A stretch of DNA of 64,000 nt from Gemmatimonadaceae bacterium (lineage in GTDB: Bacteria; Gemmatimonadota; Gemmatimonadetes; Gemmatimonadales; Gemmatimonadaceae). Under the pieces are notes generated by a model. The model ran no database searches and was not told the DNA's origin. It saw only the letters and a program-made list of their open reading frames with translations. The stretch lies in the NCBI GenBank assembly GCA_013361935.1, contig JABFXC010000163.1, forward strand, positions 1 through 64,000, written 5' to 3'. Of this stretch, positions 44,102 to 54,783 are shown one piece after another; position 1 is the first letter of the stretch, and each line of letters begins with the position of its first letter. The translations under genes were made by a program, and so were the position numbers.

Positions 44102-45187
44102 ATGATCGTCGAGCGCCTGGAGGTGGCGGCCTACCGGATTCCCACCGACCGTCCCGAATCCGACGGCACGTTCGCCTGGGACTCGACGACCATGGTGGTC
44201 GTCTATGCATTCGCCGGAGGGGAGCGTGGGCTCGGGTGGTCGTATACCGATGCCGCCGCCGCGCCGCTCGTTCGCGACACGCTGGCGGGCGTCGTCTGCG
44301 GCCGGGCCGCGCTCTCGGTCGGCTCGCTCTGGGCGGAGATGCTCCGCGCGGTGCGCAACATCGGCCGGGCCGGCGTCGCGTCGGCCGCGATCTCCGCGGT
44401 CGACGTCGCGCTCTGGGATCTGCAGGCGCGGCTGCTCGGCCTTCCGCTCGCGCGACTGCTCGGCGCGGTGCGCGACCGCGTGCCTGTCTACGGCAGCGGC
44501 GGGTTCACCACGTACTCTGCGCGCGAGCTGCAGGAACAGCTCGCGACGTGGGTGGAGCAGGGAATCCCGCGCGTGAAGATGAAGGTCGGGCGGGAGCCCG
44601 CGCGCGACCTCGAACGAGCGCGCGCGGCGCGGCACGCGATCGGCGGCGACGCGGAGCTGTTCGTCGACGCCAACGGCGCCTACACGCGGAAGCAGGCGCT
44701 CCGCTTCGCGGAGGAGTTCGCGGCGCTGGGAGTGTCCTGGTTCGAGGAGCCGGTGTCGTCGGACGACCTGCGCGGCCTGCGCCTCATTCGCGACCGCGGG
44801 CCCGCGGGGATGGACATCGCCGCGGGAGAGTACGGTCACGACGCCCTCTACTTCCGGCGGATGCTCGAGGCAGGCGCGGTCGACGTGCTGCAGGCCGACG
44901 CGACCCGCTGCGGGGGATACTCGGGCTTCCTGCGGGCGAGCACGCTCTGCGAGGCGTTCTCGCTCGATCTTTCCGCGCACACGGCGCCCTACCTTCACCT
45001 CCCCATTGCCGCGGCATCGCTCCCGCTCCGGCACGTCGAGTATTTCCACGACCATGCGCGCATCGAGCGCCTGCTCTTCGACGGAACCGCCGAGCCAGTG
45101 GAGGGAATGCTCCGCGTGCCCGACGACCGGGCCGGCCACGGCCTCGTGCTGAAGACTCAGGACGCGGAGCGGTACCGCGTCGGCTGA
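44102..45187 (+). CDS. Mandelate-racemase/enolase-superfamily enzyme
   Basis: A 361-residue enolase-superfamily protein. The capping domain (1-110) precedes a TIM barrel with VKMKVG (the K-x-K acid/base pair at about 159 and 161). FVDANGAY is the first metal ligand, SWFEEPV the second and AAGEYGHD the third. LSAHTAPYLHL supplies the His. It would abstract the alpha-proton of a carboxylate and, beside a GMC dehydrogenase, could dehydrate a sugar acid; substrate class is inference. The ATG at 44102 is two codons after a GTG option. It closes the cluster. Confidence 0.92.
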   Translation: MIVERLEVAAYRIPTDRPESDGTFAWDSTTMVVVYAFAGGERGLGWSYTDAAAAPLVRDTLAGVVCGRAALSVGSLWAEMLRAVRNIGRAGVASAAISAVDVALWDLQARLLGLPLARLLGAVRDRVPVYGSGGFTTYSARELQEQLATWVEQGIPRVKMKVGREPARDLERARAARHAIGGDAELFVDANGAYTRKQALRFAEEFAALGVSWFEEPVSSDDLRGLRLIRDRGPAGMDIAAGEYGHDALYFRRMLEAGAVDVLQADATRCGGYSGFLRASTLCEAFSLDLSAHTAPYLHLPIAAASLPLRHVEYFHDHARIERLLFDGTAEPVEGMLRVPDDRAGHGLVLKTQDAERYRVG

Positions 45188-45206
45188 TCCCGAGGAGCGC
45201 GGTCGC

Positions 45207-46073
45207 TCAGCCGCCGCCGGCGAATCCCGGGTACAGCGTCATCCCGCCGTCGACGAAGAGCGTCGCGCCGTGAACGTAGTCGGCATCGTCGGAGGCGAGC
45301 CATGCGGCGACGCGGCCGATGTCGTCCGGATCTCCCACCCGGCCGTAGGGGATGAGCTTCAGCAGCTTTCGCTCGGCCTCCGGGGTCGACCACGCCTCGA
45401 CGTTGATGTTGGTCTTGATCGCGCCTGGCGCGATGCTGTTCACGCGGATGCGGCGCGGGCCGAGCTCCTGCGCGATGCTCTCCATGAGCAGCTTGATGCC
45501 GCCCTTGGACGCCGCGTAGTTCGCGTGACCCGCCCAGGGAATCGCCTCGTGCACGGAGCTGGTGAAGATGATCTTTCCCGTCGCGCGCGAGACGGCGGGA
45601 CGCGGACCGCGCCGCAGGAACTCGCGCACCGCGGCGCGCGCGCAGAGGAAGCCGCCGGTGAGGTTCACGTCGATCACCTTCTGCCACTGCGCGAGGGTCA
45701 TGTCCGCCAGCGCCGCGTCCTGCTGCAGACCGGCGTTGCTGACGAGGATGTCCACCGTGCCGAACTCCCGGACCGTGGCGGCGAAGAGCGAGTCGACGTC
45801 CGCCTCCTTGCTGACGTCCGCCGCCACCGCCGTCGCGCGGCCGCCCGCGGCGACGATGTCGCGCACGACGCGATCGGCGTCATCGGGGTGCGCGTGGTAG
45901 TTCACGACGACCGCCGCGCCCCGGGCGGCGAGCGCGCGCGCGATGGCCTCGCCGATCCCCGAGTTCGCCCCGGTCACGACGGCCGTCTGGCCGGCGAGGT
46001 GGGGAGACTGGTCGCGCTCGGTCGCGCCGGCGTTCGCCGCGGGCTTGTTCACGTCCGTCATGGGGGTGTCCAT
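45207..46073 (-). CDS. SDR family oxidoreductase (glucose 1-dehydrogenase-like)
   Basis: A 288-residue classical SDR. An N-terminal extension of about 28 residues precedes VVTGANSGIGEAIARAL, the NAG strand (LVSNAGLQ), the catalytic Ser in IIFTSSVHE and YAASKGG with the catalytic Tyr and Lys. RIRVNSIAPGAIKTNIN is the substrate-loop start. The extension and INVEAWSTPEAERKLLKLIPYG are typical of stress-associated SDRs beside sugar-oxidation genes. It is convergent with the enolase-superfamily gene. Confidence 0.92.
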   Translation of the reverse strand: MDTPMTDVNKPAANAGATERDQSPHLAGQTAVVTGANSGIGEAIARALAARGAAVVVNYHAHPDDADRVVRDIVAAGGRATAVAADVSKEADVDSLFAATVREFGTVDILVSNAGLQQDAALADMTLAQWQKVIDVNLTGGFLCARAAVREFLRRGPRPAVSRATGKIIFTSSVHEAIPWAGHANYAASKGGIKLLMESIAQELGPRRIRVNSIAPGAIKTNINVEAWSTPEAERKLLKLIPYGRVGDPDDIGRVAAWLASDDADYVHGATLFVDGGMTLYPGFAGGG

Positions 46074-46134
46074 GAGCGTGCGGGAGAGCAGAAGCGATGC
46101 CGCGGCATCTCCTGGGTAGCTGCCACGACGCCCG

Positions 46135-47151
46135 CTACCGCCACCCCAGCGCGGGCGCGACGTGCGTGAGGATCGCTTCGATCACATGCACGTTGTATTC
46201 GACGCCGAGGGTGTTGGGCACGGTCAGCAGCAGCGTGTCCGCTTCGGCGATCGCCTCGTCCGCTCTCAGCTCTTCGATCAGCACGTCCGGCTCGGCGGCG
46301 TATGACCGGCCGAACACGGCCCGCATGTTGTCGATGAATCCCACCTGATCGCTGCGCTCGTCGGTGCCGAAGTAGAGGCGGTCGCGGTCGTTCATGAGCG
46401 CGAAGATCGATCGGGACACCGAGACGCGTGGCTCGCGGGCGTGTCCCGCCTCCTTCCACGCGTGACGGAAGACGCGGATCTGGCGCGCCTGCTGGACATG
46501 AAAGGGCTCGCCCGACTCGTCCTCCTTCAGCGTGGAGCTCTGCAGGTTCATTCCATGCTTCGCGGCCCACGTCGCCGTCGCGTTGGACGCCGAGCCCCAC
46601 CAGATCCGGTCGCGAAGTCCCGCTGAATGCGGCTCGAGTCGGAGCAGTCCCGGTGGGTTCGGGAACATCGGCCTCGGATTGGGTCGGGCGAACCCATTCC
46701 CTTTCAGAAGCTCGAGAAAGACCTCGGCATGGCGACGGCCGAGGTCCGCATCGGTTCCACCCTCCGGCGGCACGTAGCCGAAGTGACGCCACCCTTCGAT
46801 GACCTGCTCCGGCGAGCCGCGGCTGATGCCGAGCTGCAGGCGGCCGCCGCTGATGATGTCGGCGGCCCCGGCGTCTTCGACCATGTAGAACGGATTCTCG
46901 TAGCGCATGTCGATCACCGCCGTTCCGATCTCGATGCGGCTCGTCTTCGCGCCGATCGCCGCGAGGAGCGGAAAGGGAGAGGCGAGCTGCTGCGCGAAGT
47001 GATGGACGCGGAAGTACGCGCCATCCGCACCGAGCTCCTCGGCCGCGACCGCCAGCTCGATCGATTGCTGCAGGACGTCGTGCGCGGACCGCGCGGCCGA
47101 TTGGCGCGAGGCGCTCCAATGGCCGAAGGAGAGGAAGCCGATCTTCTTCAT
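46135..47151 (-). CDS. LLM-class flavin-dependent oxidoreductase
   Basis: A 338-residue luciferase-like monooxygenase. IGFLSFGHWS opens the barrel, AAEELGADGAYFRVHHF carries the family's active-site histidines, IEIGTAVIDMRYENPFYM follows, and GGRLQLGISRGSPEQ binds the phosphate of FMN or F420. It may use FMNH2 from a separate reductase. It reads away from the SDR start and lies next to it; both are on the minus strand, so a shared transcript is possible. Confidence 0.92.
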   Translation of the reverse strand: MKKIGFLSFGHWSASRQSAARSAHDVLQQSIELAVAAEELGADGAYFRVHHFAQQLASPFPLLAAIGAKTSRIEIGTAVIDMRYENPFYMVEDAGAADIISGGRLQLGISRGSPEQVIEGWRHFGYVPPEGGTDADLGRRHAEVFLELLKGNGFARPNPRPMFPNPPGLLRLEPHSAGLRDRIWWGSASNATATWAAKHGMNLQSSTLKEDESGEPFHVQQARQIRVFRHAWKEAGHAREPRVSVSRSIFALMNDRDRLYFGTDERSDQVGFIDNMRAVFGRSYAAEPDVLIEELRADEAIAEADTLLLTVPNTLGVEYNVHVIEAILTHVAPALGWR

Positions 47152-47255
47152 GCACCCGAGATGGATTGTGTCGATGTGGCCGATGACGGCGACGCGATCG
47201 ATCAAGTGTACCGCGTCGCGGGCGTGCGTGCGTCCGAGCCGAGGGCTGCCCGCCG

Positions 47256-48275
47256 CTAGTCGCGCCGGAGGGCGACGTTCGGCGTCGTCGCCACGGCGCG
47301 ATAGTCGGGCATCAGCACGCGCAGGCCGAGGTTGGGCAGGGTGCGCGACGTCCCCGCGGTGAGCTGCTTGTTGTACTCCTTCAGGTAGAGATCGAAGGGA
47401 TCGCGCTCGTCGGCGTCGACGATCTGAAGGTCGGTGTCGGTCATCAGCAGCTTGCCGAAGCGGAGCTGGCTGCCGCGGAAGAAGATGTAGTTGCGCGCCG
47501 CGGAGTCGGGCCGGGCGTAGCCGTCGAAGACGCTGTCGTCGGGAAGGCGCTCGAACTCCTGCACCAGCTCGTCCCCCTCGACGCGGATGCTCGCGAGGCG
47601 CCCGGTGATCGCCGGCGGGGGAAGGATCTTCGTCGGCTCGAGGAAGAGGTCGTCCCCCTTCACTGACGCCCCGCGCGCGCCGCTGAGGTCGAGCAGGCGG
47701 TCGAGGTGGAGGCCCAGCGCGTGGAGCAGCTTCTCGCCGTCGACGCCGAGGATGCGCGTCTTCGTCGGATGGAGCCGCACGCGGCCGTCGGGCTCCAGGG
47801 AGACCGACGCGGTCATCTCGAAGGGGATGTCGACGCCCTTGTGCATGATGCCGCGCTGGACGAGCTGCGTCCCCGAGGTACGCACGCGGAGGTTGCGCAG
47901 CGGCGAGCCCTTGTAGCCGAAGACGTGCTCGTTGAGGAGCGCGCTCAGCGCGTCGCCGGAGAGCGCGACGGTTCCGGAGGTCACGCGCACCGTGAACGAC
48001 GATTCGTCGTCGAGCACCGCGGGCGCGTCTGAATGGCTCGGCACCGCCTCGCCGCGGAGTCGGCGGATGCGAAGCGCGTGGGTGGCGTCGATGTGCAGAT
48101 CGACGTTGCGCATGTCGAGCCAGAGGAGGCGCGCCACCGGCTCTCCGCTGTGGTCGGCGGGTGCGGGCTCGCTCGTCGCGGCGAGCGCGGGCGCCGGTCC
48201 GGCGCGGCCGCACGCCGCGAGGACGAGGAGCGACACGATCGCGGCGGCGGGGCAGAACGTGGTGCGCGCTCTCAT
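47256..48275 (-). CDS. Hypothetical lipoprotein, 339 aa
   Basis: A signal peptide with lipobox LAAC at about residue 22 leads a beta-rich periplasmic protein that I do not recognise. The central stretch VTSGTVALSGDALSALLNEH, with its strand-helix pattern, recalls lipid-transfer or DUF2993-like proteins, but only loosely. Other features are FGYKGSPLRNLRV, ILGVDGEKLLHALGLHLDRLL and NYIFFRGSQLRFGKLLMTD. It is downstream of the export genes, after about 110 bp with a CCCGCGG/CCGCGGG hairpin (48307-48325), so independent transcription is likely. Confidence 0.8.
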   Translation of the reverse strand: MRARTTFCPAAAIVSLLVLAACGRAGPAPALAATSEPAPADHSGEPVARLLWLDMRNVDLHIDATHALRIRRLRGEAVPSHSDAPAVLDDESSFTVRVTSGTVALSGDALSALLNEHVFGYKGSPLRNLRVRTSGTQLVQRGIMHKGVDIPFEMTASVSLEPDGRVRLHPTKTRILGVDGEKLLHALGLHLDRLLDLSGARGASVKGDDLFLEPTKILPPPAITGRLASIRVEGDELVQEFERLPDDSVFDGYARPDSAARNYIFFRGSQLRFGKLLMTDTDLQIVDADERDPFDLYLKEYNKQLTAGTSRTLPNLGLRVLMPDYRAVATTPNVALRRD

Positions 48276-48385
48276 GCCTCTCTCCCGCAAGCACACATGG
48301 TGCCCGTCCCGCGGATTACCGCGGGGCGTCGGTCGTCGCGGGGGTCTTCGATGTGGCGAACGTGGGCTGCGACGGGGTGAACTCC

Positions 48386-49605
<1,220 letters not shown>

Positions 49606-49606
<1 letters not shown>

Positions 49607-50847
49607 CAGCCGCCTCTGTCCGAGCCGCCCCCGCGCGGCGCCTGGAAGGGGTTCTTCGACGACGAGGGCTCGCTCGCGGCGTCGCCGCTCTCCATCACGC
49701 CGATCACGACCTTCGTTCCTTCGCGAAGGTTCGCGCCTTCGATCTCGGTGTTCCTGCCGTCGCTGAGCCCCGTGTGGACGCGCACCGGCGCGGGGTTTCC
49801 CCTGTCGTCGAGGGTCCAGACGATCGCGGAGCCCGGACGCTCGTCGGGGGTCGCGCGCGCGAGCATCGCCGGCGTCGGCCGGACGCGCAGCGCGGCGTTG
49901 GGCACGACGAGCACGTTCTCCGCGTGGCCGGTGAGGAAGTGCACCGTCGCGGTCATGCCCGGGAGGAGCTTGCCTGTGCGGTTCTTCACGGCGACGACGG
50001 CGGTGTAGCTGACGACGTTGTCCTGCGTCTTCGACTGGAGCCGCACCTGCTGAACGCTGCCGGTGAAGACGTCGCCGGGGTACGCCTGCACGGTGAACTG
50101 CACGGGCTGCCCCGGTCTGATCGCGCCGATGTCGCTCTCGTCCACCGAGACGAGGATGCGCATGTCGGCGAGATCGTTGGCGATGAGGAAGAGCTGCGGC
50201 GCCGCGAAGCTCGCGGCGACGGTCTGGCCGACGTCGACGTTGCGCTCGACGATGACGCCGGCGATCGGTGCGTGAATGTCGGTGTAGGCGAGGTTCTGCC
50301 GCGCGCGGTCGAGGGCGATGCGCGCCGACTTCACGCCGGCCTTCTCCACCGCGAGATTCGACTCGAGAGTACTCAGCTCGCTCGCGGTGATGGCGTTCGC
50401 GTCGAACAGCTTCCTGCCGCGCGCGTGGTCGCTGTCCGCCTGCGCCATGGTGGCCTCGGCGCGCTCGAGCTGCGCCCGCGCGTCCTCCACGGCCTGATCC
50501 TGCAGCCGCGGATCGATGCGGGCGAGGAGCTGGCCTCTCCTAACGCGATCGTTGTAGTCGACGTAGATCGCCGCGACCTGACCGGAGACCTGAGTGCCGA
50601 CCTGGATGGTCTGCACGGCGCCGAGGGTGCCGGTTGCGGAGACCGTGGACCTCACGTTGCCGCGCTCGATGGCGGCGGTCCGGAACGCGGGGCCTTCGCT
50701 GCCGTCGGCGCGGCTGTAGAACCAGCCGGTGCCGGCGAGGATGGCGACGCCGGCCGCCGCGGCGGTAATCTTCGTCCCGTTCAACTCGACCTCGTGGATG
50801 GTGCCGACGCACGCTACGGGTGCCGGGCGAGCGAAGTTCAGCGTCAT
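49606..50847 (-). CDS. MacA-like periplasmic adaptor (membrane-fusion protein)
   Basis: A 413-residue membrane-fusion protein. An N-terminal helix ([16 protein letters not shown], about 28-45) anchors it. [25 protein letters not shown] and [17 protein letters not shown] form the lipoyl-type halves, around a helical hairpin (about 110-190). The beta-barrel domain follows. It should connect the inner-membrane permease to an outer-membrane channel. Early codons may not be used; the true start could be later than the ATG at 50847. It is divergent from the sensor kinase and their starts overlap or nearly so. Confidence 0.9.
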
Positions 50848-50875
50848 GTCACCAGCTGCACGCCGGCGTCACGAG

Positions 50876-52078
50876 ATGACGGGAACGCGACACGAATCGA
50901 GCGACGCGAGTGGGTCGGTCACGCGGCTCACGCGGGGCGAGATCGTCGCGATCGTCGCCTTCTGGGCGTTCCTCGCCGCGCTCACCGCGGCGGGACGCCT
51001 GGTCGACCCTCGCGTCGCGGCGTTGGCGGCGATGCGCGCGGCGGCGCGCCCGGAGCCGACGCCGGGCGTCGCGACCCTCGCGCTGGTCGAATACGCACTG
51101 TGGGCGCTGCTGACGCTGCCGATCTTCTGGATGGCGCGCCGCTTCGGGGGCGACCGGCCGACGCTCGTGCGCGTCCTCGCCTTTCTGGCGATCGGGCTCG
51201 TGCTCGCGGTGGCGACGAACGCGCTGCTGCAGGCGATCAGCGAGCAGCTGATGCCGCGTCCTCAGCCGCCGCGTGGGCTGTCGGGACGCCTTCCGCCGTC
51301 GCCGCCGCTGCGCGGCATGTTCTTTCGCTATTCGTTCCTCTACGATTTCCTGGTGTACGTCGTCGTGCTCGGCGCGGGATTGGCGCGCAACTACCTCGTG
51401 CGTCATCGCGCGCGGCTCGAGGAGACGCGCCGGCTGCAGGCCGAGGCGGCGCAGCTGCAGGCGCAGCTCGCCGACGCGCGACTGAACGCGCTGCGCACCC
51501 AGCTCAACCCGCACTTCCTGTTCAACACGCTGAACGCGATCTCGACGCTCGTCGAGCAGGATCCGCGCGGCGTCAGGCGGATGATCGCGCGGCTCGGCGA
51601 TCTCCTTCGCCACACCCTCGACGAGGGCGACGAGCAGGAGATCCCGCTCGCCCGCGAGCTGGAGATGCTGCGACGCTATCTGGAGATCATGGAGGTGCGC
51701 TTCCAGGGAAATCTCGACGTGTCCGTCGACGCGGACGTGTCGCTCGACGACGCGCTGGTGCCGAACCTCGTGCTGCAGCCGTTGGTGGAGAACGCCTTCC
51801 GCCACGGGCTCGCGTCGGTGCGGACCACCGGGCGGGTGGAGGTTCGCGCCGCGCGCGACGCCGGCGATCTGGTGCTCACCGTGCGCGACAACGGCGCGGG
51901 GCCGGCGAAGGATGCGCGCGAGGGCGTGGGGCTGACGAACACGCGCGCGCGCCTCGCGCAGCTGTATGGAGCGCGGCAGCGCCTCACGCTGCGCGCGGGG
52001 GAAGCCGGAGGCGCCGTCGTGGAGGTCAGGCTGCCGTATCACACGGCCGCCGAGCGGGGGAGCGCGCGCGATGGCTGA
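50876..52078 (+). CDS. LytS/YehU-type sensor histidine kinase
   Basis: About 400 residues. Four membrane helices occupy the first 180 residues, followed by a coiled-coil (ARLEETRRLQAEAAQLQAQ). Then comes the His_kinase domain with the phospho-acceptor His in LNPHFLFNTLNAIS and the ATP N-box ENAFRHGL, plus VRDNGAGP. I chose ATG 50876; an upstream ATG at 50846 would overlap the adaptor start. The stop overlaps the response regulator by eight bases. It is divergent from the MacA/MacB pair, which it may control. Confidence 0.9.
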   Translation: MTGTRHESSDASGSVTRLTRGEIVAIVAFWAFLAALTAAGRLVDPRVAALAAMRAAARPEPTPGVATLALVEYALWALLTLPIFWMARRFGGDRPTLVRVLAFLAIGLVLAVATNALLQAISEQLMPRPQPPRGLSGRLPPSPPLRGMFFRYSFLYDFLVYVVVLGAGLARNYLVRHRARLEETRRLQAEAAQLQAQLADARLNALRTQLNPHFLFNTLNAISTLVEQDPRGVRRMIARLGDLLRHTLDEGDEQEIPLARELEMLRRYLEIMEVRFQGNLDVSVDADVSLDDALVPNLVLQPLVENAFRHGLASVRTTGRVEVRAARDAGDLVLTVRDNGAGPAKDAREGVGLTNTRARLAQLYGARQRLTLRAGEAGGAVVEVRLPYHTAAERGSARDG

Positions 52079-52871
52079 GCGTCCGGTGCTCCGCGTCCTG
52101 ATCGTCGACGACGAGCCGCTGGGGCGCGAGCGCGTGGCGGGGTTGCTGCGCAAGGAGCGCGGCGTCGAGATCGTCGGGATGATCGGCGACGGCGCGTCGG
52201 CGGTCGCGGCGATCGGATCGCTGGCGCCGGATCTCGTCTTCCTCGACGTGCAGATGCCGGGGATGACCGGGCTCGAGGTGGTGCGCGCGATCGGCGCGCG
52301 GATGCCGACCACGGTGTTCGTGACGGCGTTCGACCGACACGCGCTCGAGGCGTTCGACCTCGCGGCGGTCGACTATCTGGTGAAGCCGTTCGACGACGAG
52401 CGCTTCGAGGCGGCGTTCAAGCGCGCGCGCCGCATGGTGCGACTCGAGGAGGCGAGCCGCCTCGGCGAGAGGCTGCTGGCGGTGCTGCTGGAGGGCGGAC
52501 ACGACGCGCCGGCCGCGACGACGCCGGCATCGGGAGCGCGCTACCTCGAGCGGATTCCCGTCGAGTCGCGCGGGAAGGTCCGCTTCATCCCGGTGTCGGA
52601 CATCGATTACATCCTGGCGAGCGGTCCGTACGCGGAGCTCGTCGTCGGCGACCGGAAGCACCTGATCCGCGAGCCGATGCAGGCGCTCGAGGATCAGCTC
52701 GACCCGGCGCGCTTCGTCCGCGTCCATCGCTCGGCGATCGTCCAGCTCGATCGCGTGGACGCGCTGCTCAAGGCGGGTGGTGGAGAGTACGAGCTGCAGC
52801 TGCGGAACGGCGCGAGGGTCAGGGTCGCGCGGTCGCGGCGGGAAGAGGTGGAGAAGCGGCTCGCGCGGTGA
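52071..52871 (+). CDS. LytTR-family response regulator
   Basis: A 266-residue two-domain regulator. The receiver domain (1-125) has DDEP, the phospho-acceptor Asp in DLVFLDVQMPGMTG, and VDYLVKPF with the conserved Lys. The LytTR DNA-binding domain (about 160-266) contains RYLERIPVESRGKVRFIPV and ARFVRVHRSAIVQLDRV. It is co-transcribed with the sensor kinase. Targets are unknown; the divergent export pair is the nearest candidate. Confidence 0.94.
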   Translation: MAERPVLRVLIVDDEPLGRERVAGLLRKERGVEIVGMIGDGASAVAAIGSLAPDLVFLDVQMPGMTGLEVVRAIGARMPTTVFVTAFDRHALEAFDLAAVDYLVKPFDDERFEAAFKRARRMVRLEEASRLGERLLAVLLEGGHDAPAATTPASGARYLERIPVESRGKVRFIPVSDIDYILASGPYAELVVGDRKHLIREPMQALEDQLDPARFVRVHRSAIVQLDRVDALLKAGGGEYELQLRNGARVRVARSRREEVEKRLAR

Positions 52872-53037
52872 GGCGCGGAGATACTCGTCGGGGTGAAGAC
52901 CGGCTCGCGCGGGGCGAACGGTGATGGAGCATGAGGGTGTGGGCGCGGTCACGGGTCATCGAGACGCACGGGCCTAAGATCTCCCCGCCACCTCTCGCGG
53001 GCGGCGCATCCCCACCCAACTTCACCAAAGGTATCCG

Positions 53038-53799
53038 ATGCCTCGCACTTCCCGGTTCAGCGTCTCGCTGGTCTCTCTCCTTCTCTCGGGCGCAGTCGTC
53101 GCGTGCAGCGACGTCGCCGGCACGTCGCGAGTGCCGGTCAGCGTCTCTGTCGCGAGCGGCGGCGCGGGCGCCGCGGCTGTCGCCGCCGGTCCATCGCGCG
53201 TCGTGACGGTCGCCGGCGGCACCAACACGCTGGTGATCACCAAGGCGCAGCTCGTCCTCGCGCGGATCGAGCTTCATCGCGGCACGACAGGCAGCTGCGG
53301 CGCGTCGGACGACGATAACGGATGCACCGAGCTCGATCTCGACCCGATGCTCGTCGACCTGCCGGTGACGCCGGCGATCGAGCAGGCATTCACGGTCTCG
53401 ATCCCGGCGGGGACCTACAACGAGCTGGAGGCGAAGATCCGCGCGCCGCGCGCGGGGGAGGATCGCACCGCCGCCTTCCTCGCGGCGCACCCCGAGTTCG
53501 CCGGGAGGAGCGTGCACGTGGAGGGAACGTTCAATGGAACGCCCTTCGTCTTCGACTCGGCGCCGGAAGCGGGACTCGAGCTCGAGTTCCAGCCGCCGCT
53601 GACGGTCGCCGATGGCGTGACGAACAACATCACGCTCCACGTGGATCTGTCGTCGTGGTTCATGGACGGAGCCGGCGTCGTGGTCGATCCCGGAAACAGC
53701 GCGAACGCGGCGTTGATCGCGTGGAACATCGAACGGTCCTTCCGCGCATTCGAGGACCACGATCGCGACGGCATCGACGACCACGGCAGCGACGGCTGA
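53038..53799 (+). CDS. DUF4382-type lipoprotein with Ca2+-binding-like tail
   Basis: A 253-residue lipoprotein (lipobox VVAC at about residue 23). The body (about 60-230) resembles the DUF4382 beta-sandwich (ITKAQLVLARIELHRG, FTVSIPAGTYNELEAKI, LTVADGVTNNITLHVDLSSW). The last residues EDHDRDGIDDHG have the Asp spacing of thrombospondin type 3-like calcium repeats. It is probably exposed on the cell surface. It stands alone, with a 165-base gap before and a 137-base gap after. Confidence 0.82.
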   Translation: MPRTSRFSVSLVSLLLSGAVVACSDVAGTSRVPVSVSVASGGAGAAAVAAGPSRVVTVAGGTNTLVITKAQLVLARIELHRGTTGSCGASDDDNGCTELDLDPMLVDLPVTPAIEQAFTVSIPAGTYNELEAKIRAPRAGEDRTAAFLAAHPEFAGRSVHVEGTFNGTPFVFDSAPEAGLELEFQPPLTVADGVTNNITLHVDLSSWFMDGAGVVVDPGNSANAALIAWNIERSFRAFEDHDRDGIDDHGSDG

Positions 53800-53936
53800 G
53801 CGTCACCGAGGGCGGGGTGGGGGTCGGCGCCGCGGCGCCGGCCCCCATCGCCATTCGCTCGCACTTCGCCACGCGTGGCCCGCCATTCACCCCCGGTCGA
53901 TTGACCCGCGCGCGCGCGCCGTGAATCCTGCGCGCC

Positions 53937-54728
53937 ATGAGAAGCAAGGCGAGCATCGACGGGCATCCGGTGCATCCGGCGCTGATCCCATTTCCCTTCG
54001 CGTTCCTCACCGGCGGCGTCATCTTCGACGTGGCGGGGCGGCTGCTCGGCCGGCCGGCCTGGTGGGCGACCGGCCATCATCTCCTCCTCGCCGGGCTGGC
54101 GATGTCGGTGCTCGCGGCGATCCCGGGGTTCGTCGACTACGTGCACACCGTCCCGCCGCGGAGCAGCGGCTGGTCGCGGGCGACGCGGCACATGGTCCTC
54201 GTGCTGGGCGCGGTGGCGGCGTTCGTGACCGCGGCGCTCGTGCGCGGCGACGCCGCGGCGGAGCCGACGGTGCTCGTGCTCGCGATCGAGGCGGCAGGCT
54301 TCGCGCTCCTGATGGCCGGCGGATCGTTAGGCGGGGAGCTGGTGATGCGCGACCAGATCAGCGTCGACAACCGCTACGCCGGCGGGGGCAAGTGGTCGGA
54401 CTCGACGGCCACCAGCGACGAGGACGGAACGATCGTCGGGGCGAAGGCGAACGAGCTCGCCGTGGATCAGATGAAGCTGCTGCGCGTCGACGGCCGGCGC
54501 CTCGTGCTGGCGCGGACCGCGAACGGCTACGTCGCCTTCGACGATGCCTGCTCCCACGAGGGCGGGTCGCTCGCCGGGGGGACGATGATCTGTGGGACGG
54601 TGCAGTGCCCCTGGCACGGCTCGCAGTTCGACGTGCGCACCGGCTGCGTGCGCGCGGGCCCGTCGACGCGCGGCATCGGGATCTATCACGTCGACGAGAC
54701 CGACGGAGTCGTGCGGATCCGGCTCTGA
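53937..54728 (+). CDS. DUF2231 membrane domain fused to Rieske [2Fe-2S] domain
   Basis: A 263-residue fusion. Residues 1-145 are the DUF2231 four-helix unit with His13, Asp31, His85 and LGGELV, all positions shared with the two DUF2231 proteins at 37378 and 39691. Residues about 165-263 are a Rieske domain, with C205-x-H207 and C224-x2-H227 (CPWHG) as cluster ligands. The linker carries a GANELAVDQ-like stretch. The fusion ties DUF2231 directly to a redox centre. It has no signal peptide beyond its first helix; the Rieske side depends on topology. A terminator follows it. Confidence 0.92.
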   Translation: MRSKASIDGHPVHPALIPFPFAFLTGGVIFDVAGRLLGRPAWWATGHHLLLAGLAMSVLAAIPGFVDYVHTVPPRSSGWSRATRHMVLVLGAVAAFVTAALVRGDAAAEPTVLVLAIEAAGFALLMAGGSLGGELVMRDQISVDNRYAGGGKWSDSTATSDEDGTIVGAKANELAVDQMKLLRVDGRRLVLARTANGYVAFDDACSHEGGSLAGGTMICGTVQCPWHGSQFDVRTGCVRAGPSTRGIGIYHVDETDGVVRIRL

Positions 54729-54731
54729 CGT

Positions 54732-54763
54732 GACGAGGGGCGGCTCGGCGGCCGCCCCTCGTC
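54732..54763. terminator. Bidirectional hairpin terminator
   Basis: Perfect 13-base arms GACGAGGGGCGGC / GCCGCCCCTCGTC enclose six bases, between the convergent Rieske-fusion and CHRD genes. Confidence 0.82.
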
Positions 54764-54783
54764 ATGTCGCCCGCGCCGCCGCG

